Positions 1 through 6,513 of a stretch of DNA of 9,937 nucleotides are shown piece by piece. Under the pieces are notes generated by a model. It saw nothing but the letters and a program-made list of their open reading frames with translations, was not told the origin of the DNA and searched no databases. This DNA is from Bacteroidales bacterium (GTDB taxonomy: Bacteria > Bacteroidota > Bacteroidia > Bacteroidales > UBA4181): the NCBI GenBank assembly GCA_031264715.1, contig JAISDP010000300.1, positions 1 through 9,937 on the forward strand, written 5' to 3'. Every line of letters begins with the position of its first letter. Within the stretch, counting starts at the first letter, position 1. A program made the position numbers and the translations under genes.

Positions 1-56
1 CCTTCGGCAAGGCTTTTATTCATCTTCCAATTGCCTGCTACGATATTCTTCCTCAT
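1..56 (-). CDS. tpiA: Triosephosphate isomerase, N-terminal fragment (cut by window edge)
   Basis: Reading the minus strand from the ATG at 56 gives 18 codons plus two bases, beginning MRKNIVAGNWKMNK. This is the first beta strand of triosephosphate isomerase, the glycolytic enzyme that interconverts dihydroxyacetone phosphate and glyceraldehyde 3-phosphate in the cytoplasm. The family hallmark AGNWKMN is present, including the substrate-contacting Asn9 and the catalytic Lys11 (Lys12 in yeast numbering). The rest of the gene lies outside the window. A Bacteroidota-type promoter lies about 30 bases upstream and no Shine-Dalgarno sequence is obvious. The gene is divergent from everything else here, so it is a flanking housekeeping gene and not part of the sulfur operon. 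Confidence 0.88.
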   Translation of the reverse strand, partial: MRKNIVAGNWKMNKSLAE

Positions 57-86
57 GACTTGATTTTTAAATTTTAAATGAAGGTG

Positions 87-118
87 CAAAAGTATAAAGA
101 AAAACGGATTTGATCAAA
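87..118 (-). promoter_or_regulatory. Bacteroidota-type promoter for tpiA
   Basis: On the minus strand, TACTTTTG (plus positions 94 to 87) matches the Bacteroidota -7 consensus TAnnTTTG exactly. A TTTG -33 element (plus 118 to 115) lies 20 bases upstream, inside the usual 19-21 base spacing. The -7 box is about 30 bases before the tpiA ATG. This is the best promoter match in the window. Transcription would begin near position 80 and run leftward. Confidence 0.7.
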
Positions 119-176
119 ATATTACATTCCGCACGGATGCAATTCAAATTGTCGCATACCTTGGAAGGCAAAATAC

Positions 177-240
177 GGGCGGACACACAGCAGGGCGAAC
201 ACACAGCAGGGCGGACACACAGCAGGGCGAACACACAGGT
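177..240. repeat. 16-bp tandem array, about four copies
   Basis: Three full units (177-192, 193-208, 209-224) and a fourth lacking its last base (225-239) follow GGGCGrACACACAGCA. The r position alternates G, A, G, A. The last unit runs straight into GTTCGCCC, which turns it into the palindromic REP-like element at 225-246. The array therefore looks like repeated copying of the left half of that palindrome, as by slippage or partial duplication. It lies in non-coding DNA between tpiA and the porin gene. The 16-base period is not a multiple of three, which argues against a coding repeat. Confidence 0.85.
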
Positions 241-328
241 TCGCCCCAACATTATCGTTACCATGATTACCACCGTTATCAATAACGCAGATGCCGATTC
301 CGGTACGGGCGAACCTGTGTGTTCGCCC
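225..328. repeat. Perfect inverted pair of 22-bp REP-like palindromes
   Basis: The copy at 225-246 is GGGCGAAC, loop ACACAG, then GTTCGCCC. The copy at 307-328 is its exact reverse complement over all 22 bases, with loop CTGTGT; flanking C306 and G329 extend its stem to nine pairs. Each copy folds into a hairpin alone, and the two can also pair with each other around a 60-base centre. That centre holds a smaller palindrome, CGTTATCAATAACG (274-287). The whole resembles a short REP/BIME or MITE-like unit with no coding capacity. A related copy occurs at 8877-8898, so the sequence is dispersed. I cannot tell which transposase, if any, moves it. Confidence 0.8.
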
Positions 329-405
329 GTTTCCCTTGCAAAAAACGTGTTTAGATGACAGCCGTTGATGATAAACAGCGATAAATAACAATCGCCGGTC
401 AAAAT

Positions 406-510
406 AAAACTCCCGGTGTTTTCATCCAAAACTCCCCGTGTTTTTACCTAAAACTCCCCGTGTTTTCACCTAAAACTCCCCGTGTTTTTATCCAAAACTC
501 CCCGTGTTTC
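406..510. repeat. 22-bp tandem repeat array, about 4.8 copies
   Basis: Units start at 406, 428, 450, 472 and 494, the last truncated at 510. Each has the core AAAACTCCCCGTGTTT, with one G for C change in the first unit. The core is followed by a short variable tail in which TTCATCC, TTTACCT, TTCACCT and TTTATCC occur in turn. Within a unit AAAAC and GTTTT are inverted around seven bases. The period is close to two turns of B-DNA, so equivalent sites would lie on one face of the helix. There are no unique spacers, so this is not a CRISPR array. It lies about 330 bases before the porin gene. Function is unknown; protein-binding iterons or a neutral minisatellite are both possible. Confidence 0.85.
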
Positions 511-837
511 AAAACAAGGTGATAATCAACGGTTAACTTGCATCTTAAAATGTAATTTGAAACGCATTAAGGTGGATTTTTTTAAGTCAGTTATGTTTTA
601 AAAATATCAGTAAATAAATACACAAAGTAATTTTATCCAAATGAAAGAATCGGGAGTCAGGCATCAAATACCTTAATATATCAATATAAAAATATGGAAA
701 ATTTAATCTTTTGATGTAAAAATATTAATCCAAATGTACATTAAAATAACAGGTATTATGTATTCCTTTGCAAATATTTTAAAAACAAAAAACAGATAGT
801 CAAAAAGTTAAAAGCAACAATTTTTTAATGGCTTATT
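511..837. other. AT-rich non-coding leader before the porin-pst-cys operon
   Basis: These 327 bases carry no credible gene. They are markedly AT-rich compared with the downstream genes. The operon promoter should lie here, but I find no good TTTG / TAnnTTTG pair. The nearest matches are TTCCTTTG (763-770) and TAATTTTA (628-635), each one base off the -7 consensus and without a -33 partner. ATCCAAATG occurs twice (635-643 and 728-736), 93 bases apart, and could be a regulator site or chance. I recognise no riboswitch. The stretches 119-176 and 330-405 further left likewise show nothing I can name. Confidence 0.5.
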
Positions 838-1911
838 ATGAAGTTTTTATTGAATTTTCCAAAGACATTTCTCATCGGCAGTCGATTATCTGCGGGGCAG
901 GGAATCTGTTTTTCAATGGCGGTTTTAGCAATGCTGTTTTGCCCGGTTTTGTCAGCTCGGGAAAATGATATTCCCGAAGAACGAATTGCCAAAATGGAAA
1001 ATATTGTTTCGAAATTGCCCCAGATATACGGATTTGTGAATATGCGCTACCAGTACAGCGATGCGGATGGCAGTAACGGGTTTGACATTCGGAGGGCGCG
1101 CATCGATTTTCGCGGCGATATTGTCCGCTCCTTCGGTTACCGCTTGCAGGCGGAACTGGCCGGCGCGCCCAGAATACTCGACGCATATTTCGAGTGGAAG
1201 CCAAGCAGTTACTTCAATGTCCTGGCCGGGCAGCAAAAAATACCTTTTTCGCTCGAAAATCCATACGGCCCGCATACGCTCGAAACCATCGACAATTCGC
1301 AGGTAATAACGGCTCTCTGCGGATATAATGATGTTTCGGGCATCTCGGCTAACGGTCGCGATGTGGGAGTTGATTTTTACGGAGGCTTTTTCAAGCGGGA
1401 AAGCCATTACCTGATCCGCTACACCATGGGTATTTTTTCGGGAAACGGCATCAATACGACGGACGGAAACAAGGCAAAGGATTTTTCGGGAACCTTGTCG
1501 GTGAATCCGACCAAAGCGTTGACATTATCGGTATTCCACCATAACGGGACTTCGGGGCTGCAGGAGGAAACGCATCAGCGAATCCGTTCGGGCGGGGGAA
1601 TCAAGTACGATAACGGAAAGCTTCTCGTGAGGAGCGAGTACATACAGGGAAAATCGGGTGCGACAGAAAGCGAGGGATGGTACGGAGTGCTGGCTTATTT
1701 TATTCATTCCAAAGTACAGCCCCTGCTTAAGTACGATTATTTTCAACGGGACAAATCGCTCAAGGAAACCCGAAGCATACACTACCTGGTCGGAGTCAAT
1801 TATTCCCCTGCCAAAAACATACGCCTGCAGATGAACTATGCGTACAGGACGCTTGTCGGCAGCAAAAATGTCAATTACATAGCCATACAGTTATTCGGAC
1901 TGTTTCGTTAA
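838..1911 (+). CDS. OprO/OprP-type outer-membrane porin
   Basis: This 357-residue protein resembles the phosphate-selective porin O/P family, outer-membrane beta-barrels that pass anions into the periplasm. A hydrophobic stretch ending VLSA at residue 40 is a likely signal peptide. The first 26 residues are an unusually long lead, and an in-frame ATG at 916 (Met27) would give a more compact one. A short charged linker follows. From about residue 63 come alternating polar and hydrophobic strands typical of the family, including YGFVNMRYQY, FDIRRARIDFRGD and LDAYFEWKPSSYFNVLAGQQKIPFS. The chain ends in strand-like YIAIQLFGLFR. It is first in the operon, 33 bases before the binding-protein gene. 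I infer that it feeds the anion taken up by the ABC importer. The true substrate is not visible from sequence, and the family name does not prove phosphate. Confidence 0.83.
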   Translation: MKFLLNFPKTFLIGSRLSAGQGICFSMAVLAMLFCPVLSARENDIPEERIAKMENIVSKLPQIYGFVNMRYQYSDADGSNGFDIRRARIDFRGDIVRSFGYRLQAELAGAPRILDAYFEWKPSSYFNVLAGQQKIPFSLENPYGPHTLETIDNSQVITALCGYNDVSGISANGRDVGVDFYGGFFKRESHYLIRYTMGIFSGNGINTTDGNKAKDFSGTLSVNPTKALTLSVFHHNGTSGLQEETHQRIRSGGGIKYDNGKLLVRSEYIQGKSGATESEGWYGVLAYFIHSKVQPLLKYDYFQRDKSLKETRSIHYLVGVNYSPAKNIRLQMNYAYRTLVGSKNVNYIAIQLFGLFR

Positions 1912-1944
1912 TCTTAAATATCTTAAATTTTAATTATCACTGTC

Positions 1945-2910
1945 ATGAAGAAAGTATTTTTATCGGTTCTTGCCGTCATCGTGATTTTAGCCGTCGCGGT
2001 TTCCTGCGGAGGACGCCGCAAGGCTGCCCAAGGCGAGTTAAGCGGAGAACTTTCCCTGTCGGGCGCCTTTGCCCTCTATCCGTTAGTCGTTAAATGGGCT
2101 GAAGAGTTTCAAAAGATACATCCGGGGGTACGCATTGACATTTCGGCGGGAGGCGCGGGGAAAGGCATGACCGACGTTCTTGCCGGCGTGGTTGATTTGG
2201 GAATGGTGTCGCGCGAGGTTTATCCTCCCGAGGCCGCTAAAGGCGCCGTATCTTTTGCAGTTGCCAAGGACGCGGTGGTTGCAACAATCAACACGGAAAA
2301 CCCGGTATTGGCCGACCTTATGAAAAGGGGAATGTCCCGCGGGGTTGCTTCGGGATTATGGATTTCGGAGGAATACAAGACATGGGGACAGGTAGCGGGG
2401 ACAGCAGACCATACTCCCGTTCATCTTTATACGCGCTCCGATGCTTGCGGAGCCGCCGAAACATGGGCTTTATGGATGGACAAAAAACAGGAAGACCTCG
2501 CCGGTACGGCTGTCTTTGGCGACCCTGGAGTTGCGCAGGCGGTACAACGCGACAGGCTCGGCATCGGATTTAACAATCTATCCTATACCTATGACGAAAA
2601 TACACGCCTTCCCAATCCGGGAATGTTGCCGCTTCCCATTGATGTGGACGGAAACGGGCAAATAGACCCCGAAGAGTCCTTTTATGAAACAAAAGACCGC
2701 ATCATTGAAGCCATTGCCGCCGGCAAATATCCGTCGCCGCCCGCCCGCGACCTCTACCTGGTAACCGGCGGTATTCCCGAAAACCCCGCACTTGTGGCAT
2801 TCCTGCGGTTTATCCTGACCGACGGGCAACAGTATAATGTCCCGGCAGGATATATTTCCCTTTCGGAAGAAAAGCTGCAAAGGGGGCTGGATTTGATTGG
2901 AAAAAAGTAA
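1945..2910 (+). CDS. pstS: PstS-family substrate-binding lipoprotein, possibly for sulfate
   Basis: This 321-residue protein is the binding component of a Pst-type ABC importer. The signal peptide ends at a lipobox-like AVSC, so Cys21 should be lipidated and anchor it at the periplasmic face. Family landmarks are GAFALYPLVVKW (40-51), SAGGAGKG (67-74), DLGMVSREV (84-92) and RSDACGAAETW (164-174). By eye against E. coli PstS, several phosphate contacts are replaced: Thr10 by Leu44, Ser38 probably by Ala68, Asp56 by Ser89, and the Ser-Gly-Thr of RSDGSGT by Cys168-Gly169-Ala170. Residues 233-244, DVDGNGQIDPEE, match an EF-hand calcium loop. The gene sits between the porin and the permeases in an operon ending in cysDNH, so sulfate or another oxyanion is a serious alternative to phosphate. 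Family assignment is firm; specificity is open. Confidence 0.85.
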   Translation: MKKVFLSVLAVIVILAVAVSCGGRRKAAQGELSGELSLSGAFALYPLVVKWAEEFQKIHPGVRIDISAGGAGKGMTDVLAGVVDLGMVSREVYPPEAAKGAVSFAVAKDAVVATINTENPVLADLMKRGMSRGVASGLWISEEYKTWGQVAGTADHTPVHLYTRSDACGAAETWALWMDKKQEDLAGTAVFGDPGVAQAVQRDRLGIGFNNLSYTYDENTRLPNPGMLPLPIDVDGNGQIDPEESFYETKDRIIEAIAAGKYPSPPARDLYLVTGGIPENPALVAFLRFILTDGQQYNVPAGYISLSEEKLQRGLDLIGKK

Positions 2911-3811
2911 AAGGGCGATAGTGGATCTCCGTATTCTGAAAAATAAAACAGCCGGCGGCGTGATGTTCTTTCTGACGGTCATGTCGCTGATGCTGGTTTT
3001 CCTCATGGGCATGGGGCTTTTCCTGAAATCGGCGCCTATTTTTGAGGAACATGCACTGGGCGAACTGCTGTTCTCAAGCAACTGGAAGCCGCTGAAGGGC
3101 GAATTTGGCTTCCTGCCTTTTCTGGTGGGAACGCTTTGGGTTACCGGGATCGCAATTGTCCTGTCGTTGCCTGTAGCCTTGCTCACCGCTATTTACCTGA
3201 CGGAATACGGCGACCGGAGAGTGAAAAAATATGTTTTCCCTGCGCTTGATATTCTTGCCGGATTGCCTTCGGTGATATACGGAGTTTGGGGAACGCTGCT
3301 GATTGTTCCGTGGATTTCAGAAATACTGGCTCCCCGTTTTGTAGAGTTTTCTACGGGATACACTGTGCTTGCAGGCGGTATTGTACTCGGCGTGATGATA
3401 TTGCCCCTGCTCACAAGCCTTTTTATTGAAATATTCGCATCCGTGCCCGGACAATTGCGCGAAACATCCATGTCGCTGGGTGCAACCCGGTGGCAGACCA
3501 TTAAAAAGGTGGTATTGCGCAAAACATTTCCGGGCATCCTGGCGGCAGTGATCCTGGCTGTTTCACGCGCTTTCGGCGAAACCATCGCCGTCCTGATGGT
3601 ATGCGGTAACATGCCGCAAATACCCCGTTCGCTGTTCGACTCCGCATATCCGCTGCCTGCACTGATTGCCAATAATTACGGTGAAATGCTTTCGCTGCCG
3701 GATTATGAAGCAGCGCTGATGTTTGCCGCGCTGATGCTTTTTGTTGTCATTCTGTTGTTTAATCTCGTATCGCGGGCTGTTTTGTACCGAATCGAAAAAA
3801 GTTTTATCTGA
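2897..3811 (+). CDS. pstC: Pst-type ABC importer permease, PstC-like
   Basis: This inner-membrane permease of 304 residues has about six hydrophobic segments, at roughly 22-44, 73-100, 117-140, 156-181, 212-236 and 271-294. The cytoplasmic coupling loop that docks on the ATPase is clear (RETSMSLGATRWQTIKKVVL, 188-207). SRAFGET (223-229) matches the PstC-style motif after it. The start is uncertain. The longest frame begins at a TTG overlapping pstS by 14 bases, with purine-rich AAAGGGGG upstream. A GTG at 2921, preceded by AAAAGGG, would avoid the overlap. It ends in TGATG, sharing one base with the next gene, so translation is probably coupled. It should pair with the following permease to form the channel. 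Confidence 0.87.
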   Translation: MEKSKRAIVDLRILKNKTAGGVMFFLTVMSLMLVFLMGMGLFLKSAPIFEEHALGELLFSSNWKPLKGEFGFLPFLVGTLWVTGIAIVLSLPVALLTAIYLTEYGDRRVKKYVFPALDILAGLPSVIYGVWGTLLIVPWISEILAPRFVEFSTGYTVLAGGIVLGVMILPLLTSLFIEIFASVPGQLRETSMSLGATRWQTIKKVVLRKTFPGILAAVILAVSRAFGETIAVLMVCGNMPQIPRSLFDSAYPLPALIANNYGEMLSLPDYEAALMFAALMLFVVILLFNLVSRAVLYRIEKSFI

Positions 3812-4659
3812 TGAAGTTTAAATTCATTGAAGAGAAAATCTTTAAGGTGTTGATGTATATGGCAACCCTGACTGTATTCGGGTTTGTGCTCAGCATCGTC
3901 TGGACTGTTGCGAGCAAAGGCTGGAATGCAATGAGCTGGGATATGATCACCAAGCTTCCCGGCGGCGGGTTCTACATCGGGAAAGAAGGCGGTTTCCTGA
4001 ATGCCATCGCAGGGTCGATTTATATTGTAGGGGCTTCTACGCTGTTGGGACTGTCGGTCAGCATACCGGTTGTATTCTATCTCAACGTTTACCTGAAAAA
4101 ACGGTCGAAACTTGCTTATGCCGCACGTCTTGCCTATGATGTGCTTTTCGGTATTCCTTCAATCGTTTATGGAGCATTCGGTTTTACCCTGATGATTTAT
4201 TTTGGGCTGCGCACTTCGCTGCTGGGCGGTATTATTGTTGTTACCCTGCTGATTATACCGGTATTTATACGTTCGATGGACGAGGCGGCACGGCAGTTCC
4301 CGCGCGAAATCCTCGACGCGGCATATTCGCTGGGAGCCACGCGTTATGAAACGATCCGCGTCGTCCTGCGCCAGATAGCCCCCGGAATAGCAACCGCCAC
4401 CCTGCTTTCGATAGGACGCGCCATTGGCGACGCCGCAGGCGTCATGTTTACGGCGGGATATACCGACAGTATTCCCACATCGCTTTCGCAGCCTGCCGCC
4501 ACGCTGCCTTTAGCCGTTTTCTTCCAGATGAGCAGTCCTGTAAAAGAAGTGCAGGAAAGAGCTTACGCGGCCGCCCTTGTGCTTACGCTGATTGTCCTTG
4601 CACTCAGTGTCGCGGGAAGAATTATTACAAGTCGTTTTTCGAAAAACAAATTAAAATAA
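3811..4659 (+). CDS. pstA: Pst-type ABC importer permease, PstA-like
   Basis: This 282-residue inner-membrane permease is the partner of the preceding PstC-like protein. Hydrophobic segments lie near residues 12-34, 64-94, 105-131, 136-153, 192-214 and 250-272. The ATPase-coupling loop is EILDAAYSLGATRYETIRVV (166-185). The segment after it reads GRAIGDAAGVMF (202-213), where E. coli PstA has a SRAIGETAP-like sequence, so Glu-Thr is replaced by Asp-Ala. The start ATG shares its A with the upstream TGA stop. Three bases separate the stop from pstB. The arrangement shows an intact heterodimeric importer. Transported anion is unresolved, as for the binding protein. Confidence 0.88.
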   Translation: MKFKFIEEKIFKVLMYMATLTVFGFVLSIVWTVASKGWNAMSWDMITKLPGGGFYIGKEGGFLNAIAGSIYIVGASTLLGLSVSIPVVFYLNVYLKKRSKLAYAARLAYDVLFGIPSIVYGAFGFTLMIYFGLRTSLLGGIIVVTLLIIPVFIRSMDEAARQFPREILDAAYSLGATRYETIRVVLRQIAPGIATATLLSIGRAIGDAAGVMFTAGYTDSIPTSLSQPAATLPLAVFFQMSSPVKEVQERAYAAALVLTLIVLALSVAGRIITSRFSKNKLK

Positions 4660-4662
4660 AAT

Positions 4663-5538
4663 ATGCAGATAAAAAGCCTGTTGATGCATGTTCCGAACAT
4701 GACCGCCGCAACTCCCGACGGAAAGCTTATCGGACGCATGAGGAAATTTTTCCGTCCCGATTATAAGTTCGTCAGGGAAACCGAAGATACCAAATTGGAA
4801 GTGTGCAACCTCAACGTCCATGCAAAAGACCATCACATACTGAAAAATATCAACCTGCTGCTGCCCGACAGGAAAATAACCTGCATCATAGGGCCATCGG
4901 GATGTGGAAAGACAACGCTGCTGAAAACGATGAACCGCCTGACGGATTTGGAGGAAGGCTTTCGCATAACGGGAGAAATCATTCTTGGGAATGAGGATAT
5001 CATCGGTAGCGGCGAAAAAATCATCAGCCTGCGCCGCAGGATCGGACTTGTGTCCCAGAAACCCTGTCCGCTGCCCATGTCGGTATTCGAGAATGTAGCT
5101 TACGGCTGTCGTATCCACGGCATAGGCAACAGGCGGAAACTTAAAATGATCGTGAAATATTACTTAGAGGCGGTCGGATTGTGGAATGAGGTAAAGGACA
5201 GGCTTAACTCTCCCGCGTCCCGGCTTTCGATCGGGCAGCAGCAACGCTTGTGCCTTGCGCGAAGCCTTGCCGTCGAGCCGCGGTTCATCCTTGCCGACGA
5301 AGCTACCAGCGCGCTCGACCCGTTGTCGAGTAAAAATATCGAGGAGCTGTTCGTCAAACTCAAGCGCGATTATTCCATTGTTATGGTAACGCACACGCTC
5401 CGGCAGGCAAGGCGCATTGCCGACTATGTGATATTCATGTACCTCGGCGAAGTGATTGAATCGGGCGCGGCTGAACAGATTTTTAATCATCCGCAACATG
5501 AGTTGACTAAAGAATACCTTTCCGGTGCATTTAGCTGA
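4663..5538 (+). CDS. pstB: Pst-type ABC importer ATPase, PstB-like
   Basis: This 291-residue cytoplasmic ATPase drives the importer. Visible motifs are Walker A GPSGCGKT (77-84), Q-loop in LVSQKPCPLPMSVFENVAYG (Gln132), signature LSIGQQQR (188-195), Walker B FILADE (208-213), D-loop SALD (216-219) and the switch His244 in MVTHT. The QKPxPxPMS pattern and the TSALDP stretch are characteristic of PstB. Two departures stand out: LSIGQ instead of LSGGQ, and DEA instead of DEP after Walker B. About 45 residues precede the nucleotide-binding core, longer than the usual lead; ATG 4738 (Met26) is an alternative start. No phoU follows, unlike classical pst operons. Its last codons form the left arm of a hairpin at 5519-5562. 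Confidence 0.88.
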   Translation: MQIKSLLMHVPNMTAATPDGKLIGRMRKFFRPDYKFVRETEDTKLEVCNLNVHAKDHHILKNINLLLPDRKITCIIGPSGCGKTTLLKTMNRLTDLEEGFRITGEIILGNEDIIGSGEKIISLRRRIGLVSQKPCPLPMSVFENVAYGCRIHGIGNRRKLKMIVKYYLEAVGLWNEVKDRLNSPASRLSIGQQQRLCLARSLAVEPRFILADEATSALDPLSSKNIEELFVKLKRDYSIVMVTHTLRQARRIADYVIFMYLGEVIESGAAEQIFNHPQHELTKEYLSGAFS

Positions 5539-5562
5539 CGGCAACCATGCTTTCACCGGAAA
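5519..5562 (+). promoter_or_regulatory. Long-stem hairpin at the pstB / cysD junction
   Basis: TTTCCGGTG (5519-5527) and CACCGGAAA (5554-5562) are perfect 9-bp inverted arms around 26 bases that include the pstB stop codon. CAT (5528-5530) and ATG (5547-5549) can extend the stem past a four-base bulge. No T-run follows, so it does not look like a simple intrinsic terminator. It may be an mRNA-stabilising or processing structure separating transport from enzyme genes. The 75 bases between pstB and cysD otherwise show nothing I recognise. Confidence 0.5.
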
Positions 5563-5613
5563 TTTGAAAATAAATCCAATATCAATCAGAAATTGAAAAT
5601 CAAAGAATCGAAA

Positions 5614-6513
5614 ATGAATAAACTGACTCATTTGCGCGAGCTTGAAGCCGAATCGATCTATGTGCTGCGCGAAGTAGCGGCGCAGTTCGAGCGTCCCGCG
5701 ATACTTTTTTCGGGCGGAAAGGACTCGATCGTCGTCACACATCTTGCATACAAGGCTTTTTATCCCGCAAAAATACCGTTCCCGCTGGTTCATATCGACA
5801 CGGGGCATAACTTCGACGAAACCATCAGTTACCGCGACGAACTGGTGAAACGCCTCGGCGTATCGCTTGTCATCGGTTCGGTACAGGAATCCATCGACAG
5901 CGGGAGGGTTGTCGAGGAAACGGGATTTGAAGCAAGCCGCAACAAATTGCAGACCGTTACGCTTCTCGATACCATCGAAAAGCATAAGTTCGACGCTGCC
6001 GTCGGCGGTGCGCGGCGCGACGAAGAAAAGGCGCGCGCCAAAGAACGTTTCTTTTCGCACCGCGATGAGTTCGGACAGTGGAATCCCAAAAACCAGCGTC
6101 CCGAACTGTGGAATATCTTTAACGGGAAAAAGAATACGGGCGAACATTTCAGGGTATTCCCCATCAGCAACTGGACTGAAATGGATGTATGGCAATATAT
6201 CTACCTCGAAAACATCGAAATGCCGGTCATCTACTTTACGCACGAGCGGAAGGTCTTTTACCGCGACGGGCAATGGCTGGCAGCCGAACCGTGCATGAAG
6301 ATCAGGCCGACCGAAAAGGTTGAGATCAAAGAAGTGCGATGCCGTACCATTGGCGATATAAGCTGTACGGGACTCTCTTTATCGCGGGCTTCGTCGCTGA
6401 AAGAGATCATCGAGGAGATTGCAGCCACCCGTGTTACCGAACGCGGCAGCCGCGCCGATGACAAACGTTCCGAAACGGCAATGGAAGACCGTAAAGTGGC
6501 AGGTTATTTTTAA
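5614..6513 (+). CDS. cysD: Sulfate adenylyltransferase small subunit, CysD
   Basis: This 299-residue protein is the catalytic small subunit of ATP sulfurylase, which makes adenosine 5'-phosphosulfate (APS) and pyrophosphate from ATP and sulfate in the cytoplasm. The PP-loop SGGKDS is at 33-38. Other family segments are HIDTGHNFDE, GGARRDEEKARAKERFFS, WNPKNQRPELW and FPISNWTEMDVW, and the chain ends in the typical VAGYF. I chose ATG 5614, giving MNKLTHLRELEAESI, the usual CysD beginning; an upstream in-frame TTG at 5593 would add seven atypical residues. Its stop TAA overlaps the cysN start as TAATG, so the two subunits are likely translationally coupled. Length is normal and no key residue is missing. 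Confidence 0.96.
   Translation: MNKLTHLRELEAESIYVLREVAAQFERPAILFSGGKDSIVVTHLAYKAFYPAKIPFPLVHIDTGHNFDETISYRDELVKRLGVSLVIGSVQESIDSGRVVEETGFEASRNKLQTVTLLDTIEKHKFDAAVGGARRDEEKARAKERFFSHRDEFGQWNPKNQRPELWNIFNGKKNTGEHFRVFPISNWTEMDVWQYIYLENIEMPVIYFTHERKVFYRDGQWLAAEPCMKIRPTEKVEIKEVRCRTIGDISCTGLSLSRASSLKEIIEEIAATRVTERGSRADDKRSETAMEDRKVAGYF

Noticed and set aside
67..429. Minus-strand open frame of 120 codons, and two shorter frames, across the repeat region
   Set aside because: They run through the REP-like palindromes and tandem arrays, overlap the tpiA promoter, and show no recognisable domain.
406..510. CRISPR array
   Set aside because: Units are contiguous with no unique spacers and no cas genes are nearby; it is a plain tandem repeat.
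511..837. Riboswitch (for example SAM-type) controlling the operon
   Set aside because: The region is very AT-rich and I could not find a conserved aptamer core or strong nested stems; only weak 6-7 bp pairings were seen.
952..1407. Minus-strand open frame of 151 codons inside the porin gene
   Set aside because: The plus-strand porin explains this DNA, and the antisense product looks like a shadow.
2578..3186. Minus-strand open frame of 202 codons opposite pstS and pstC
   Set aside because: It is antisense to two clear transporter genes and has no family features.
5593..5613. Upstream TTG start for cysD
   Set aside because: It would add MKIKESK, which is not typical of CysD; the ATG at 5614 gives the usual N-terminus.
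5164..6273. Long minus-strand open frame (369 codons) opposite pstB and cysD
   Set aside because: It lies antisense to two well-recognised genes and its translation resembles no family I know. It is a by-product of their codon composition.
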